A DNA stretch of 64,000 bases from an uncultured Acetatifactor sp. (GTDB lineage Bacteria; Bacillota; Clostridia; Lachnospirales; Lachnospiraceae), in assembly GCA_934433135.1 (NCBI GenBank), contig CAKRZO010000019.1, positions 1 through 64,000 of the forward strand, given 5' to 3'. A program made the position numbers and the translations under genes. A model generated the notes under the pieces. It saw nothing but the letters and a program-made list of their open reading frames with translations. It was not told where the DNA came from and searched no databases. How positions within the stretch are numbered: the stretch's first letter is position 1; each line of letters opens with the position of its first letter. This document shows, in pieces, positions 51,321 to 58,984 of the stretch.

Positions 51321-52130
51321 ATGTATCGAATCGGTTGTTGTCTGCCCGGTAAGGCTACAGACAAATCTCAGACAAATGACCCGGGTGAGATTGTAAAAAT
51401 CAATCTGGATATCCTGGAGGAATGCGGTTTTGATTACGGAGAGTGCAGCGCAGCTTCTCTTCTTTCTCTGCCTGCGGAAGCTTTAGAGGATTTGGCAGGT
51501 CGTTTTCAGGCAAACAGGTTGCATATTGAAGCCTGCAACTGCTTTATTCCCGGCACGTTTTCCATCCTTCGAAATCCGGAGGGTTCTGAACTTCTTTCGT
51601 ATGTGGAAGAGCTCTTTGCCCGTATGGAAAAGGTGGGGGCCGAAATCATTGTCTTCGGAAGCGGCAAAGCCAGAAACATTCCGGAAAATTTAAATCCCGC
51701 AGAAGCCCGCGAAAAGCTGGATATCTTCTTAACCAGGGTAAATGCCCCGGCTGCGGCGCATCATATTACAGTCGTGATCGAACCTTTACGCAGCAAGGAA
51801 ACCAATTTTATTCATACCGTTTCCGAAGGCGCCGAAATTGCCGCCGGGCTTAATCTTTCCAATATCAAGCTTCTGGCGGATTTCTACCATATGTATTACG
51901 AGGAAGAACCGCTTGATTCCCTTCGCAAAAATCAGGAATTCCTAAGGCATATTCATATCGCCGAGCCTCCCATGCGGGTATGCCCGGGCAAATGCGGCGG
52001 CGACTACCTGAATAAATTTGCCGAAATGCTCCGCTCTACCTCCTACTGCGGCAGAGTCAGCGCAGAATGCAGCCTGGATCTGCAGACTGAAGGCAGACAA
52101 GCCGCCGCCTTTATGCGAAAACACTTTTAG
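51321..52130 (+). CDS. Sugar phosphate isomerase/epimerase (xylose-isomerase-like TIM barrel)
   Basis: About 269 residues from ATG 51321, with GGAGG in front. The AP_endonuc_2-type barrel shows ILEECGFDYGECSAASL, HIEACNCFIPG, IIVFGSGKARNIP, VVIEPLRSKETNFIHTV (metal-binding Glu), LLADFYHMYYEE (Asp/His) and HIHIAEP. Such enzymes interconvert keto-sugars or inositol derivatives; the exact substrate is unclear. It is followed by a repeat copy and a new promoter, so it is a single-gene unit. It is not closely similar to the isomerase at 56728. Confidence 0.85.
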   Translation: MYRIGCCLPGKATDKSQTNDPGEIVKINLDILEECGFDYGECSAASLLSLPAEALEDLAGRFQANRLHIEACNCFIPGTFSILRNPEGSELLSYVEELFARMEKVGAEIIVFGSGKARNIPENLNPAEAREKLDIFLTRVNAPAAAHHITVVIEPLRSKETNFIHTVSEGAEIAAGLNLSNIKLLADFYHMYYEEEPLDSLRKNQEFLRHIHIAEPPMRVCPGKCGGDYLNKFAEMLRSTSYCGRVSAECSLDLQTEGRQAAAFMRKHF

Positions 52131-52131
52131 C

Positions 52132-52151
52132 GTTACAGTTCACTCAAGTTA
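52132..52151 (+). repeat. Short dispersed repeat copy
   Basis: GTTACAGTTCACTCAAGTTA resembles GTAACAGTTCAGACAAGTTAC at 39444, the first part of which is the family terminus. Confidence 0.5.
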
Positions 52152-52165
52152 ATCCGTAAAATCCG

Positions 52166-52194
52166 TTGACATTCCTATGATGCAAGTGTAAAAT
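52166..52194 (+). promoter_or_regulatory. Promoter of the SGNH esterase gene
   Basis: TTGACA (52166-52171) and TAAAAT (52189-52194) with a 17-bp spacer, 56 bp before the start at 52250. Confidence 0.75.
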
Positions 52195-52249
52195 AAGACG
52201 AAATCATCTTGTAAAAGACAAGAGGCAAGAGAAAACGGAGGAAAACTGC

Positions 52250-53071
52250 ATGTTAAAGGATTTTACGAAGGAAAAATTTGATATACTCATACAGGCAGGA
52301 CAGTCTAATTGCGAAGGGTACGGGTTCGGATCGATTGAGCATCCCTATCAGCCCAATGAAAATGTGTGGTATCTGAATGCGGATATGACAATTTCCCAGG
52401 CAGCGGAAAAGGTTCAGGGGAATGAGATCCAGACGACTTTCGGATTGTATTTTGCCGAAGAATATCTCCGTAAGGGTCTGCTGAAAGAAGGGCGTAAGCT
52501 CTTAATTCTCCGGGCAGCTGTGGGCGGAACCGGTTTTCTGGAAGGCCGCTGGAATATGACGGGAGATCTGTACCTGCATATGATGGAAATGATTCGGACG
52601 GCACTTTCTCTGAATGAAGACAACCGTCTGGTCTGTCTCCTGTGGCATCAGGGAGAGACGGATGCCACCCAAAATGCCTCCTATGAGGATCATTATGCCC
52701 ACCTGTCAGATCTGATATCTTCTGTCCGAACGGAATTTGCAGGAAAAGTTGCACCGAGATTTGCTTTATCGGCTGCACCGGGGTCTGTGCCGGATACAGA
52801 AGCGCCGGTACTGCCTTTTCTTGCAGGCGATTTTGTGCATCAGTGGAGAGATGAAAATCCGGAAATCTGTGCACCGGTTCTGAAAGCGATCCGGGATGTG
52901 TGCCGGAATTTCACCAATGCTTACTTTGTTGAGACGGACGGTCTTTTATCGAATCGCCAGGAACTTTCCAGAGATCCCTTAGACTGGGAAGATCATATCC
53001 ATTTTTCCAGAAAGGCCTGCGTAGAATTGGGGAAGCGGTATTTTGATGCGTTTCTGAATGTCAGAGCTTAA
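52250..53071 (+). CDS. SGNH carbohydrate esterase (sialate O-acetylesterase-like)
   Basis: A 273-residue cytoplasmic hydrolase. Block I is LIQAGQSNCEGYG with the nucleophile serine, LRAAVGGTGFLEG is the Gly block, LLWHQGETDATQ is the motif of sialate-esterase-like proteins, and DWEDHIHFS holds the Asp/His pair. It probably removes acetyl groups from sugars. The start ATG 52250 follows CGGAGGAAAACTGC. It has its own promoter and is not joined to a sugar importer. The protein at the window's left edge is a different member of the same broad group. Confidence 0.88.
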   Translation: MLKDFTKEKFDILIQAGQSNCEGYGFGSIEHPYQPNENVWYLNADMTISQAAEKVQGNEIQTTFGLYFAEEYLRKGLLKEGRKLLILRAAVGGTGFLEGRWNMTGDLYLHMMEMIRTALSLNEDNRLVCLLWHQGETDATQNASYEDHYAHLSDLISSVRTEFAGKVAPRFALSAAPGSVPDTEAPVLPFLAGDFVHQWRDENPEICAPVLKAIRDVCRNFTNAYFVETDGLLSNRQELSRDPLDWEDHIHFSRKACVELGKRYFDAFLNVRA

Positions 53072-53105
53072 CGCCGGTCTTTGACACATCCTCTTTGATA
53101 CATCC

Positions 53106-53155
53106 GAACGGTTACAAAATTTGTTCAGGATGTGACAGGTAATAACCGTTCAGAC
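53106..53155 (+). repeat. Dispersed repeat copy with inverted ends
   Basis: GAACGGTTA (53106-53114) and TAACCGTTC (53143-53151) are exact inverted repeats; the right part continues AGAC as in the family terminus TAACAGTTCAGAC. It lies between the esterase and the PdxA-like gene. Confidence 0.65.
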
Positions 53156-53238
53156 AGTCAAAAGCCTGTGGAAATAACAAATAAAAAGGCTTGCATAAAC
53201 AGCGAATGAAACAGTCAGAAGAAAGGATTGCATAAGGT

Positions 53239-54375
53239 ATGAGCGTAAGATCGGAAGAAAATCGGCCGATTGTTGTAATTCCCATGGGAGACCCGGCGGG
53301 AATCGGTCCGGAAATCATTATCAAAGCCCTGGCAAAGCCGGAAACAGCAGAAGCTGCAAGATGCATTGTGATCGGCGACCGGAAGGTACTGCAGCAAGCG
53401 GCGAATTTTCCACAGATGCCGGAAATAGAGATCTGCAGCATTGCTTCCTCCCAAAAAGGAAAAATTTCCCCGGAAAATCTTTCCGGAAATTTTCCCTTTG
53501 AAAATTTTGTCCCGGGAAAGCTGAATCTGATTGATCTGCATAATGTAGATATGGAAACGTTCCGGGCAGGAGAGATTGCACTGCAATGCGGACGTGCCGC
53601 TTATGAATATATTAAGGCAGGAACCGAACTTTGTATGAAAGGGATTGCCCAAAAGGCGAATACCCGCCGGACGGCGGAAGGTAAAACGGCAGATCCTGAT
53701 ATTGCAGCTGCACTCCCGGCTATCGCCATGGCGACGCCGCCGATCCACAAAGAGGCGCTTCGGGCAGGCGGAATTGATTTTATCGGACACACGGAAATTC
53801 TGGGTGCGCTAACCGGAACGAAAGATCCTCTTACTATGTTTGAAGTGCGGGGAATGAGAGTGTTTTTCCTGACCAGGCATATGTCCCTGCGTAAGGCTTG
53901 TAATGCCGTGACCAAAGAGACCATTGTAGACTGCGTACACCGCTGCATGGAAGCCTTGAAACGTCTCGGAATTACGGGCGGGACCATGGCAATCGCCGGC
54001 TTAAACCCCCACAGCGGCGAACATGGTCTATTTGGCGATGAAGAAGAACGGTTTATCCGTCCGGCGGTGGAAGAACTGCAAAAGGAAGGCTATTCCGTAG
54101 AAGGCCCGATCGGCGCGGATTCCGTTTTCCACCTTGCATTGACCGGCCGGTATCACAGCGTTCTGTCTTTGTACCATGACCAGGGACATATCGCTACGAA
54201 GACGCTTGATTTTGAGCGAACCATAGCAGTAACAAACGGATTGCCGTTCCTGCGTACCTCCGTAGATCACGGAACGGCAATGGATATTGCGGGAAAAGGC
54301 ATTGCAGGCAGCGTCAGCATGGAGGAAGCCATCCGCCTGGCTGCAAAATATGCGCCTTCCTTTTGTCAAAAATAA
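53239..54375 (+). CDS. pdxA: PdxA-family dehydrogenase (4-hydroxythreonine-4-phosphate dehydrogenase-like)
   Basis: A 378-residue NAD-dependent oxidoreductase. VIPMGDPAGIGPEII is the family opening; metal and substrate ligands are in DFIGHTEILG, GLNPHSGEHGLFG and SLYHDQGHIATK; NGLPFLRTSVDHGTAMDIAG is the C-terminal block. Lone PdxA proteins often act in sugar-acid catabolism (PdxA2) rather than in vitamin B6 synthesis. Two stretches look longer than usual: about 20 residues after CSIASSQKG, and about 25 residues (QKANTRRTAEGKTADPD) before the conserved PIHKEAL. Start ATG 53239. No other B6 genes are nearby. Confidence 0.88.
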   Translation: MSVRSEENRPIVVIPMGDPAGIGPEIIIKALAKPETAEAARCIVIGDRKVLQQAANFPQMPEIEICSIASSQKGKISPENLSGNFPFENFVPGKLNLIDLHNVDMETFRAGEIALQCGRAAYEYIKAGTELCMKGIAQKANTRRTAEGKTADPDIAAALPAIAMATPPIHKEALRAGGIDFIGHTEILGALTGTKDPLTMFEVRGMRVFFLTRHMSLRKACNAVTKETIVDCVHRCMEALKRLGITGGTMAIAGLNPHSGEHGLFGDEEERFIRPAVEELQKEGYSVEGPIGADSVFHLALTGRYHSVLSLYHDQGHIATKTLDFERTIAVTNGLPFLRTSVDHGTAMDIAGKGIAGSVSMEEAIRLAAKYAPSFCQK

Positions 54376-54376
54376 G

Positions 54377-54404
54377 TAACCGTTCAGATGCGCCATTCGC
54401 AAAA
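54377..54404 (+). repeat. Dispersed repeat copy between convergent genes
   Basis: TAACCGTTCAGATGCGCC followed by ATTCGCAAAAC matches the core of the element at 18264 with two changes. It fills most of the 55 bp between the PdxA-like gene and dapL; no other terminator is seen there. Confidence 0.8.
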
Positions 54405-54430
54405 CCGTGTTTCCAGGTGCGAGAACTTTG

Positions 54431-55615
54431 TCAGCCCAGAAGTTCCCGAAGCCTTTGGGCAGCTAAAAGGGTATCATGTGGACTGCCGAAGGTGGAAAAC
54501 CGGAAATATCCTTCTCCGCAGGCACCGAAACCTTCTCCGGGAGTTCCGATGATCTGCGCTTTTTCCAAAAGAAAATCAAAAAATTCCCAGCTTCCCATGT
54601 GATTCGGGCAGCGCAGCCAGATATAAGGGGCATTTTTGCCGCCGCAGTACCAGATTCCCAAGTCCTTCAGTGCAGCCACCAATACGGCTGCATTTTTTTT
54701 ATAAACGGCGATATTATCCCTCGTTTGCCGCAGGCCTTCTTCCGTAAAGACTGCTGCAGCGCCTTTCTGGATCAGATAGGAAACGCCATTGGTCTTGGTT
54801 GTACGGTTGCGGATCCACATGGCATTCAGATTGCAATTGGAACGTACCAGTTCTTTCGGGACAATGGTATAACCGCACCGGGTCCCGGTAAAACCTGCTG
54901 TTTTGGATAGAGAACAGATTTCAATGGCGCAGGTTCGGCTGCCTTCAATCTCAAAGATACTGTGCGGAATATCCTCTTCTTCAATAAAGGCTTCATATGC
55001 CGCGTCAAAGATGATAACGGCATCGTTTTTATTGGCATAATCCACCCAACTTTTCAGCTTTTCCCGGTTAAAGACCGCACCGGTCGGGTTATTGGGAGAA
55101 CAGATATAAATGAGGTCAGCTTTTACGTCCGAATCTGGCAGAGGACAGAAATCATTTTCCTCTCCGGAAGGGATATGAACAATCCGGTGACCCGCCATAA
55201 TATTGGTATCTACGTAAGCAGGGTATGCCGGTTCAATAATCAACGCCGTATTATCCTCGGAAAACAGATCCAGAATATCGCCGAGATCATCGCTGGCTCC
55301 GCTGGAGATAAAAATTTCATCCTCCTCCAGGTGTACCTTTCTCTTTTCATAATATCCCTGAATGGCTTCTTTCAGAAAACCGGACCCGCATTCCGGCATA
55401 TATCCGTGGAAAGTCTCCTGAACAGCCTGATCTGCTACTGCATCCTGAAGGGCTTTGATAACCGCATCGCACAAAGGAAGGGTAACATCTCCCACTCCGA
55501 GGCGTAAAAGGTGTGCGTCAGGATGATCATTCATATACTGCTTCATTTTCTGCTCAATGTGATAAAAAAGATAGGAACTCTGCAGTTCTCCATAGTGTAA
55601 ATTCAGCTTGCTCAT
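54431..55615 (-). CDS. dapL: LL-diaminopimelate aminotransferase
   Basis: A 394-residue PLP enzyme that converts tetrahydrodipicolinate directly to LL-diaminopimelate for lysine and peptidoglycan. The motifs are LLRLGVGDVTLPLCDAVI, SSGASDDLGDILDLF, YICSPNNPTGA, VIIFDAAYEAFI, and SLSKTAGFTGTRCGY with the PLP lysine; the PGEGFG loop and the C-terminal RFS arginine are present. The length is normal. It has its own promoter and a long leader with a strong hairpin, so transcription attenuation is likely. It is not linked to other dap genes here. Confidence 0.95.
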   Translation of the reverse strand: MSKLNLHYGELQSSYLFYHIEQKMKQYMNDHPDAHLLRLGVGDVTLPLCDAVIKALQDAVADQAVQETFHGYMPECGSGFLKEAIQGYYEKRKVHLEEDEIFISSGASDDLGDILDLFSEDNTALIIEPAYPAYVDTNIMAGHRIVHIPSGEENDFCPLPDSDVKADLIYICSPNNPTGAVFNREKLKSWVDYANKNDAVIIFDAAYEAFIEEEDIPHSIFEIEGSRTCAIEICSLSKTAGFTGTRCGYTIVPKELVRSNCNLNAMWIRNRTTKTNGVSYLIQKGAAAVFTEEGLRQTRDNIAVYKKNAAVLVAALKDLGIWYCGGKNAPYIWLRCPNHMGSWEFFDFLLEKAQIIGTPGEGFGACGEGYFRFSTFGSPHDTLLAAQRLRELLG

Positions 55616-55640
55616 AGAGTCTTTCCTCCGTTTCTTCCGG

Positions 55641-55698
55641 TAAAAAGAAAAGATGCTCTTCCGGGCAGGTATCCATCCTGCAACCGGTCGAACATCTT
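55641..55698 (-). terminator. Attenuator-like hairpin in the dapL leader
   Basis: On the minus strand a 9-bp stem (55690-55698 with 55650-55658) encloses CCGG/CCGG and GCAGG/CCTGC stems and is followed by TTTTCTTTTT (55641-55649). It is an intrinsic terminator in the 5' leader, upstream of the ribosome site, so transcription into dapL must escape it. The leader is too short and lacks the pattern of a lysine riboswitch. Confidence 0.7.
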
Positions 55699-55751
55699 TG
55701 TTCCTTCTCCGATCCTGTTATCATCATCTGATTACTTCTTTACAGCAATCG

Positions 55752-55780
55752 ATTATAGCACTTAGGGTAAAATGTGTCAA
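55752..55780 (-). promoter_or_regulatory. dapL promoter
   Basis: Minus-strand TTGACA (55775-55780) and TATAAT (55752-55757), both perfect consensus, are 17 bp apart, about 135 bp before the start. Confidence 0.85.
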
Positions 55781-55813
55781 TGTCAAAAAAGGATTCCCTT
55801 AACCTTACTTTAA

Positions 55814-56638
55814 CTATTTGAATGCATCTTTTCCAAAAAGCCCGAAGGAAAGGCTTTCGGGCTGTCTACGGTAAGCAAGCTTTTTCCCGGTTACAGGATG
55901 CACAAAGGAAAGGGAAGCGGCGCATAAGGCAACCGTCCGGATTCCCAATGCGGTACTGATTTCTCCAACTCTTTCGTTTCCATACTTGGAATCTCCCAGA
56001 ATCGGTATCCCTGCATGCGCCAACTGTGCCCGGATCTGGTGAAAACGTCCCGTCTCAATGTGGATATCCAGCAGGGATATTTCATACGGTGTGGACAACT
56101 TTGCCTTCTGCTCATACTTAAGGATTGCCTTTTTCCAATCTCCATTTTGCACTTTCCTGTTTTCCGCACCGAGTACCAATGCCTTCTGCATTTTGCTGTC
56201 TTTTTGCAGATAATCCACAAGGCAGCCCTGTTCCTCGGACGGATATCCACAGACCACTGCATAATATTGTTTATGCAGCGTCTGGCTGCTAAGCTGTGCG
56301 GTTAAGGCAGCCGCTGTCTTCTTATTCTTGGCAAATACCAAAAGACCCTCTACCGGTTGATCCAGGCGATGAACAATTCCGAGATACGGCATCTGCTGCG
56401 TAGGCTTACCTTTCCCACATCCGCCTGCAATATCCGGCTTCTTCGTGTTATTTGCAGCTTTGGCAGCAATCCCGGCTGTTGCGGTGCCGACAGCATCCAT
56501 GGCATCCCGGTGCTTCAAATAGCTGCGCAGTTCACTTTCCATATCCAGTACCCCTGGTTTTGCACTCTGCACCGGGAATCCCGCCGGTTTATATGCAATT
56601 ATAATATCTTTATCTTCAAATATGATTTTTGTCTTCAT
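55814..56638 (-). CDS. RluA-family pseudouridine synthase
   Basis: A 274-residue RNA-modifying enzyme that turns uridine into pseudouridine in rRNA or tRNA. IIIAYKPAGFPVQSA is the N-terminal block, GIVHRLDQPVEGLLVFAK carries the catalytic aspartate, and TGRFHQIRAQLAHAGIPILG is the C-terminal motif. There is no S4 domain. A segment of about 30 residues rich in Ala, Asn and Lys (about 48-80) is inserted before the catalytic block and is not usual. The gene stands alone, ending 34 bp before the dapL promoter region. Confidence 0.92.
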   Translation of the reverse strand: MKTKIIFEDKDIIIAYKPAGFPVQSAKPGVLDMESELRSYLKHRDAMDAVGTATAGIAAKAANNTKKPDIAGGCGKGKPTQQMPYLGIVHRLDQPVEGLLVFAKNKKTAAALTAQLSSQTLHKQYYAVVCGYPSEEQGCLVDYLQKDSKMQKALVLGAENRKVQNGDWKKAILKYEQKAKLSTPYEISLLDIHIETGRFHQIRAQLAHAGIPILGDSKYGNERVGEISTALGIRTVALCAASLSFVHPVTGKKLAYRRQPESLSFGLFGKDAFK

Positions 56639-56727
56639 CTTTCTCCGACTGCCATTTCCATTTTTTACTTTTCTTCTTTCAGTATATCTATGGAAAAAAA
56701 CATTGTCAACGAAAACAATTTTTCACA

Positions 56728-57609
56728 TTATGCCAAAGTCAAAAGGTATTCTCCTGTGCGTTTCATATGAAGCCACATGGAGTCTTTAATCTCCTCCGGC
56801 AGGTGTGTGCCGAGGCCGATTCGTTTTACCTCGAAGGAGAAGTCGCCTTCATAGCCGATTTCCGTTAAAGTCGGCATGATCGATTCCCAGTTCACATTGC
56901 CCAGATAAGGAAAACGGTGTTCATCGTTGGTTCCGGAATTGTCATGAACATGCGTCACCTTGATTCGCTTGCCCAGATATTTCAGGCAGGGAACCTGATC
57001 CCGGTATACCAGATTCGCATGGCCGAAGTCCCAGCAGATTCCCACATTTGAGAAACGCTCTCCCAACAGATCCGTCAACTCTGCCAGATCTTCTACCGTT
57101 GCGCAATAGCTGCGTTTGAATCCCTGTCCTGGGAAGTCTGCCATGTTTTCAATACATAAGCCTACGCCGTGTTTTTCCGCCAAAGCCAAATGCCTTGCAA
57201 AGTACTCCTTGTTTTTCTCAAGGTTTACGCTGTGCAGGCTTGCGGCAAAATCGGTACCCGGGTGGGAAACCGTCCACTTTGCCCCCAGAATTTCGGTACA
57301 GACAATACTCTTTCTGACAATATCTTCCGTATCCTCGTTCACGCCGGTCACCGGATGGCAGAAGTTATAGAAAGGAACATGGGTCTGGACAAAGGTAACG
57401 CCCAGCCTGTCTGCCTCCTCCCGGATGGCTTTCGCCCAGTCTTCCCAGCGGGAGGTCCGAAGCGGCGAATTGGGTTCCGTTGCGGAACAAAAGATGCAGT
57501 CCAAATTCCGGAAGCCCAATTCCGCATAATGACGCAGATCCTTTTTATAGGCTTCATAGCTTCCGTCATCATCGTAAATAAAGAAATTAATCGTTGTAGA
57601 CAGTCTCAT
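56728..57609 (-). CDS. Sugar phosphate isomerase/epimerase (TIM barrel)
   Basis: About 293 residues from ATG 57609, chosen because GGAAAGGGAAGAAAAGT precedes it. The AP_endonuc_2/xylose-isomerase-like barrel shows GFRNLDCIFCSATEP, VQTHVPFYNF, WTVSHPGTDF, VGLCIENMADFPGQG (metal Glu), GICWDFGHANL (Asp, His) and VTHVHDNSG. The substrate is unknown. It is downstream of namZ in the same direction, but a hairpin sits just before its start. A role in amino-sugar salvage is possible but unproven. Confidence 0.87.
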   Translation of the reverse strand: MRLSTTINFFIYDDDGSYEAYKKDLRHYAELGFRNLDCIFCSATEPNSPLRTSRWEDWAKAIREEADRLGVTFVQTHVPFYNFCHPVTGVNEDTEDIVRKSIVCTEILGAKWTVSHPGTDFAASLHSVNLEKNKEYFARHLALAEKHGVGLCIENMADFPGQGFKRSYCATVEDLAELTDLLGERFSNVGICWDFGHANLVYRDQVPCLKYLGKRIKVTHVHDNSGTNDEHRFPYLGNVNWESIMPTLTEIGYEGDFSFEVKRIGLGTHLPEEIKDSMWLHMKRTGEYLLTLA

Positions 57610-57634
57610 ACTTTTCTTCCCTTTCCTTAACAAA

Positions 57635-57672
57635 AACGGATTGCCGCATATTTCACGCTCCGGCAATCCGTT
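57635..57672 (-). terminator. Terminator-like hairpin between namZ and isomerase
   Basis: CGGATTGCCG and CGGCAATCCG (plus two A-T pairs, 57635-57646 with 57661-57672) form a perfect 12-bp stem with a 14-base loop. On the minus strand T residues follow the stem. It lies only 26 bp upstream of the isomerase start, so it may end the MurNAc operon or act as a leader attenuator. Confidence 0.75.
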
Positions 57673-57784
57673 CTGAATATTTACATCTCCTGAAGCTTAT
57701 GCTTATTCAATGTATTCCAATTTGTGGATACTTGATTACACGAATTGCTATCTGCATCGCACTTTCACAATGTAACCATATACT

Positions 57785-58933
57785 TTACCTGTAAATCCGG
57801 ATATCCAGCGTCTGCTGTTCAAAGCGCGTACTGTATTCCTTCCATTCTCCCAACAGCTCCTCCAGCGTGATTCTGCCGTCCAGATACTCTTCCGTTCTGG
57901 CATCTCCCGTCAGATATCTCATATGGCGGACATTCTTCTCGCCCTGGGTATAGCCGAACTGTTCCGGGTACAGCTTTGCCGCTGTCCGAAGCATTTTTAA
58001 GATCACCGGGATGAAGTCCGCTTTTTTGTCAAGCGGTGCAAATTCCACACCGAAGCATACCTGTCCCTGGTATTTTCTCTCGCCGGGAACAAACGCTCTC
58101 TTACGGAAAATCACATCCTCTTCCCGAATTACCTGCTTCAGCTCGTTATAGAACTCATCCATGCGGATGAACGGCGCTCCGTACTGCTGGAACGGTTTGG
58201 AGCTTCCTCTTCCTTCGCTTAATGTTGTCGCTCCGGCAAAGCATCCTCCGCTGTAACAAATTGTACTGTCAAAGTCCGGAAGCGCCGGGGAGGGAATATT
58301 CCAGACGGCTCCCTGATCTGAGAAATAAGTATCTCTGTCATAATTTAAGAGTGAAATGACCTGATAGTCCATTTGTAAGTTCTTGTAGCGGATAAAATAG
58401 TTCCCTACCTCACCGGGGGTAAGCCCATAGCGAACCGGCAAATCATAGTCTCCGATAAAAGAGCGGTACTCCGGGAGGATTCCTCCTCCCGCAACAATCC
58501 GGTTTCCTAAAGGATTGGGTCTGTCCAATACCACAAACGGTATGGACAGATGCGCAGCTGCCTCCATACAATAGGTCAGCGTGTAAATGTAAGTATAGTA
58601 CCGAAGTCCTACATCCTGAATATCATAAACCAGAAGATCCAGGTCGGAAAGTTCTTCCTCTGTCGGTCTTAATTTCGCACCGAATAAGGAAATCATGGGG
58701 ATATGACTCTGGGGATAATAATCATTGTCCACTGCTTCCCCTGCGCCCTTTCCGAACATTCCATGCTCCGGTGTAAAGATTCTCTGTATCTGGTATCCTT
58801 TCTGCAGAAACAGATCCACATTTACTTCCAACCGGGAATTCACTCCGGAATAGTTTGTAATCAAACCAATTTTTCGATTTTTGAACAGACCGTCAAATTC
58901 ATCCAGTCGATCCAGTCCCAATACGGTATGCAT
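57785..58933 (-). CDS. namZ: Exo-beta-N-acetylmuramidase NamZ (DUF1343, GH171)
   Basis: A 382-residue member of the DUF1343 family, known to release MurNAc from the non-reducing end of peptidoglycan fragments. The motifs are GLITNYSGVNSRLEVNVDLF, IFTPEHGMFGKGAGE, LLVYDIQDVGLRYYTYIYTL, FVVLDRPNPLGN and TLSEGRGSSKPFQQYGAPF. No signal peptide is present (the protein starts MHTVLGLDRLDEF), so unlike the secreted Bacillus enzyme it should act in the cytoplasm on imported saccharides. It follows the binding-protein gene by 51 bp in the operon with murQ, which strongly supports the assignment. Confidence 0.93.
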   Translation of the reverse strand: MHTVLGLDRLDEFDGLFKNRKIGLITNYSGVNSRLEVNVDLFLQKGYQIQRIFTPEHGMFGKGAGEAVDNDYYPQSHIPMISLFGAKLRPTEEELSDLDLLVYDIQDVGLRYYTYIYTLTYCMEAAAHLSIPFVVLDRPNPLGNRIVAGGGILPEYRSFIGDYDLPVRYGLTPGEVGNYFIRYKNLQMDYQVISLLNYDRDTYFSDQGAVWNIPSPALPDFDSTICYSGGCFAGATTLSEGRGSSKPFQQYGAPFIRMDEFYNELKQVIREEDVIFRKRAFVPGERKYQGQVCFGVEFAPLDKKADFIPVILKMLRTAAKLYPEQFGYTQGEKNVRHMRYLTGDARTEEYLDGRITLEELLGEWKEYSTRFEQQTLDIRIYR

Positions 58934-58984
58934 CTGCGCCCTCCATTTTGTTTCTCTTATTTTGTTCCTCTTATTTTGTTCCTC

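Noticed and set aside
55616..55760. Lysine riboswitch in the dapL leader
   Set aside because: The leader is too short and lacks the expected multi-helix junction pattern; only a nested hairpin with U-tract is visible.
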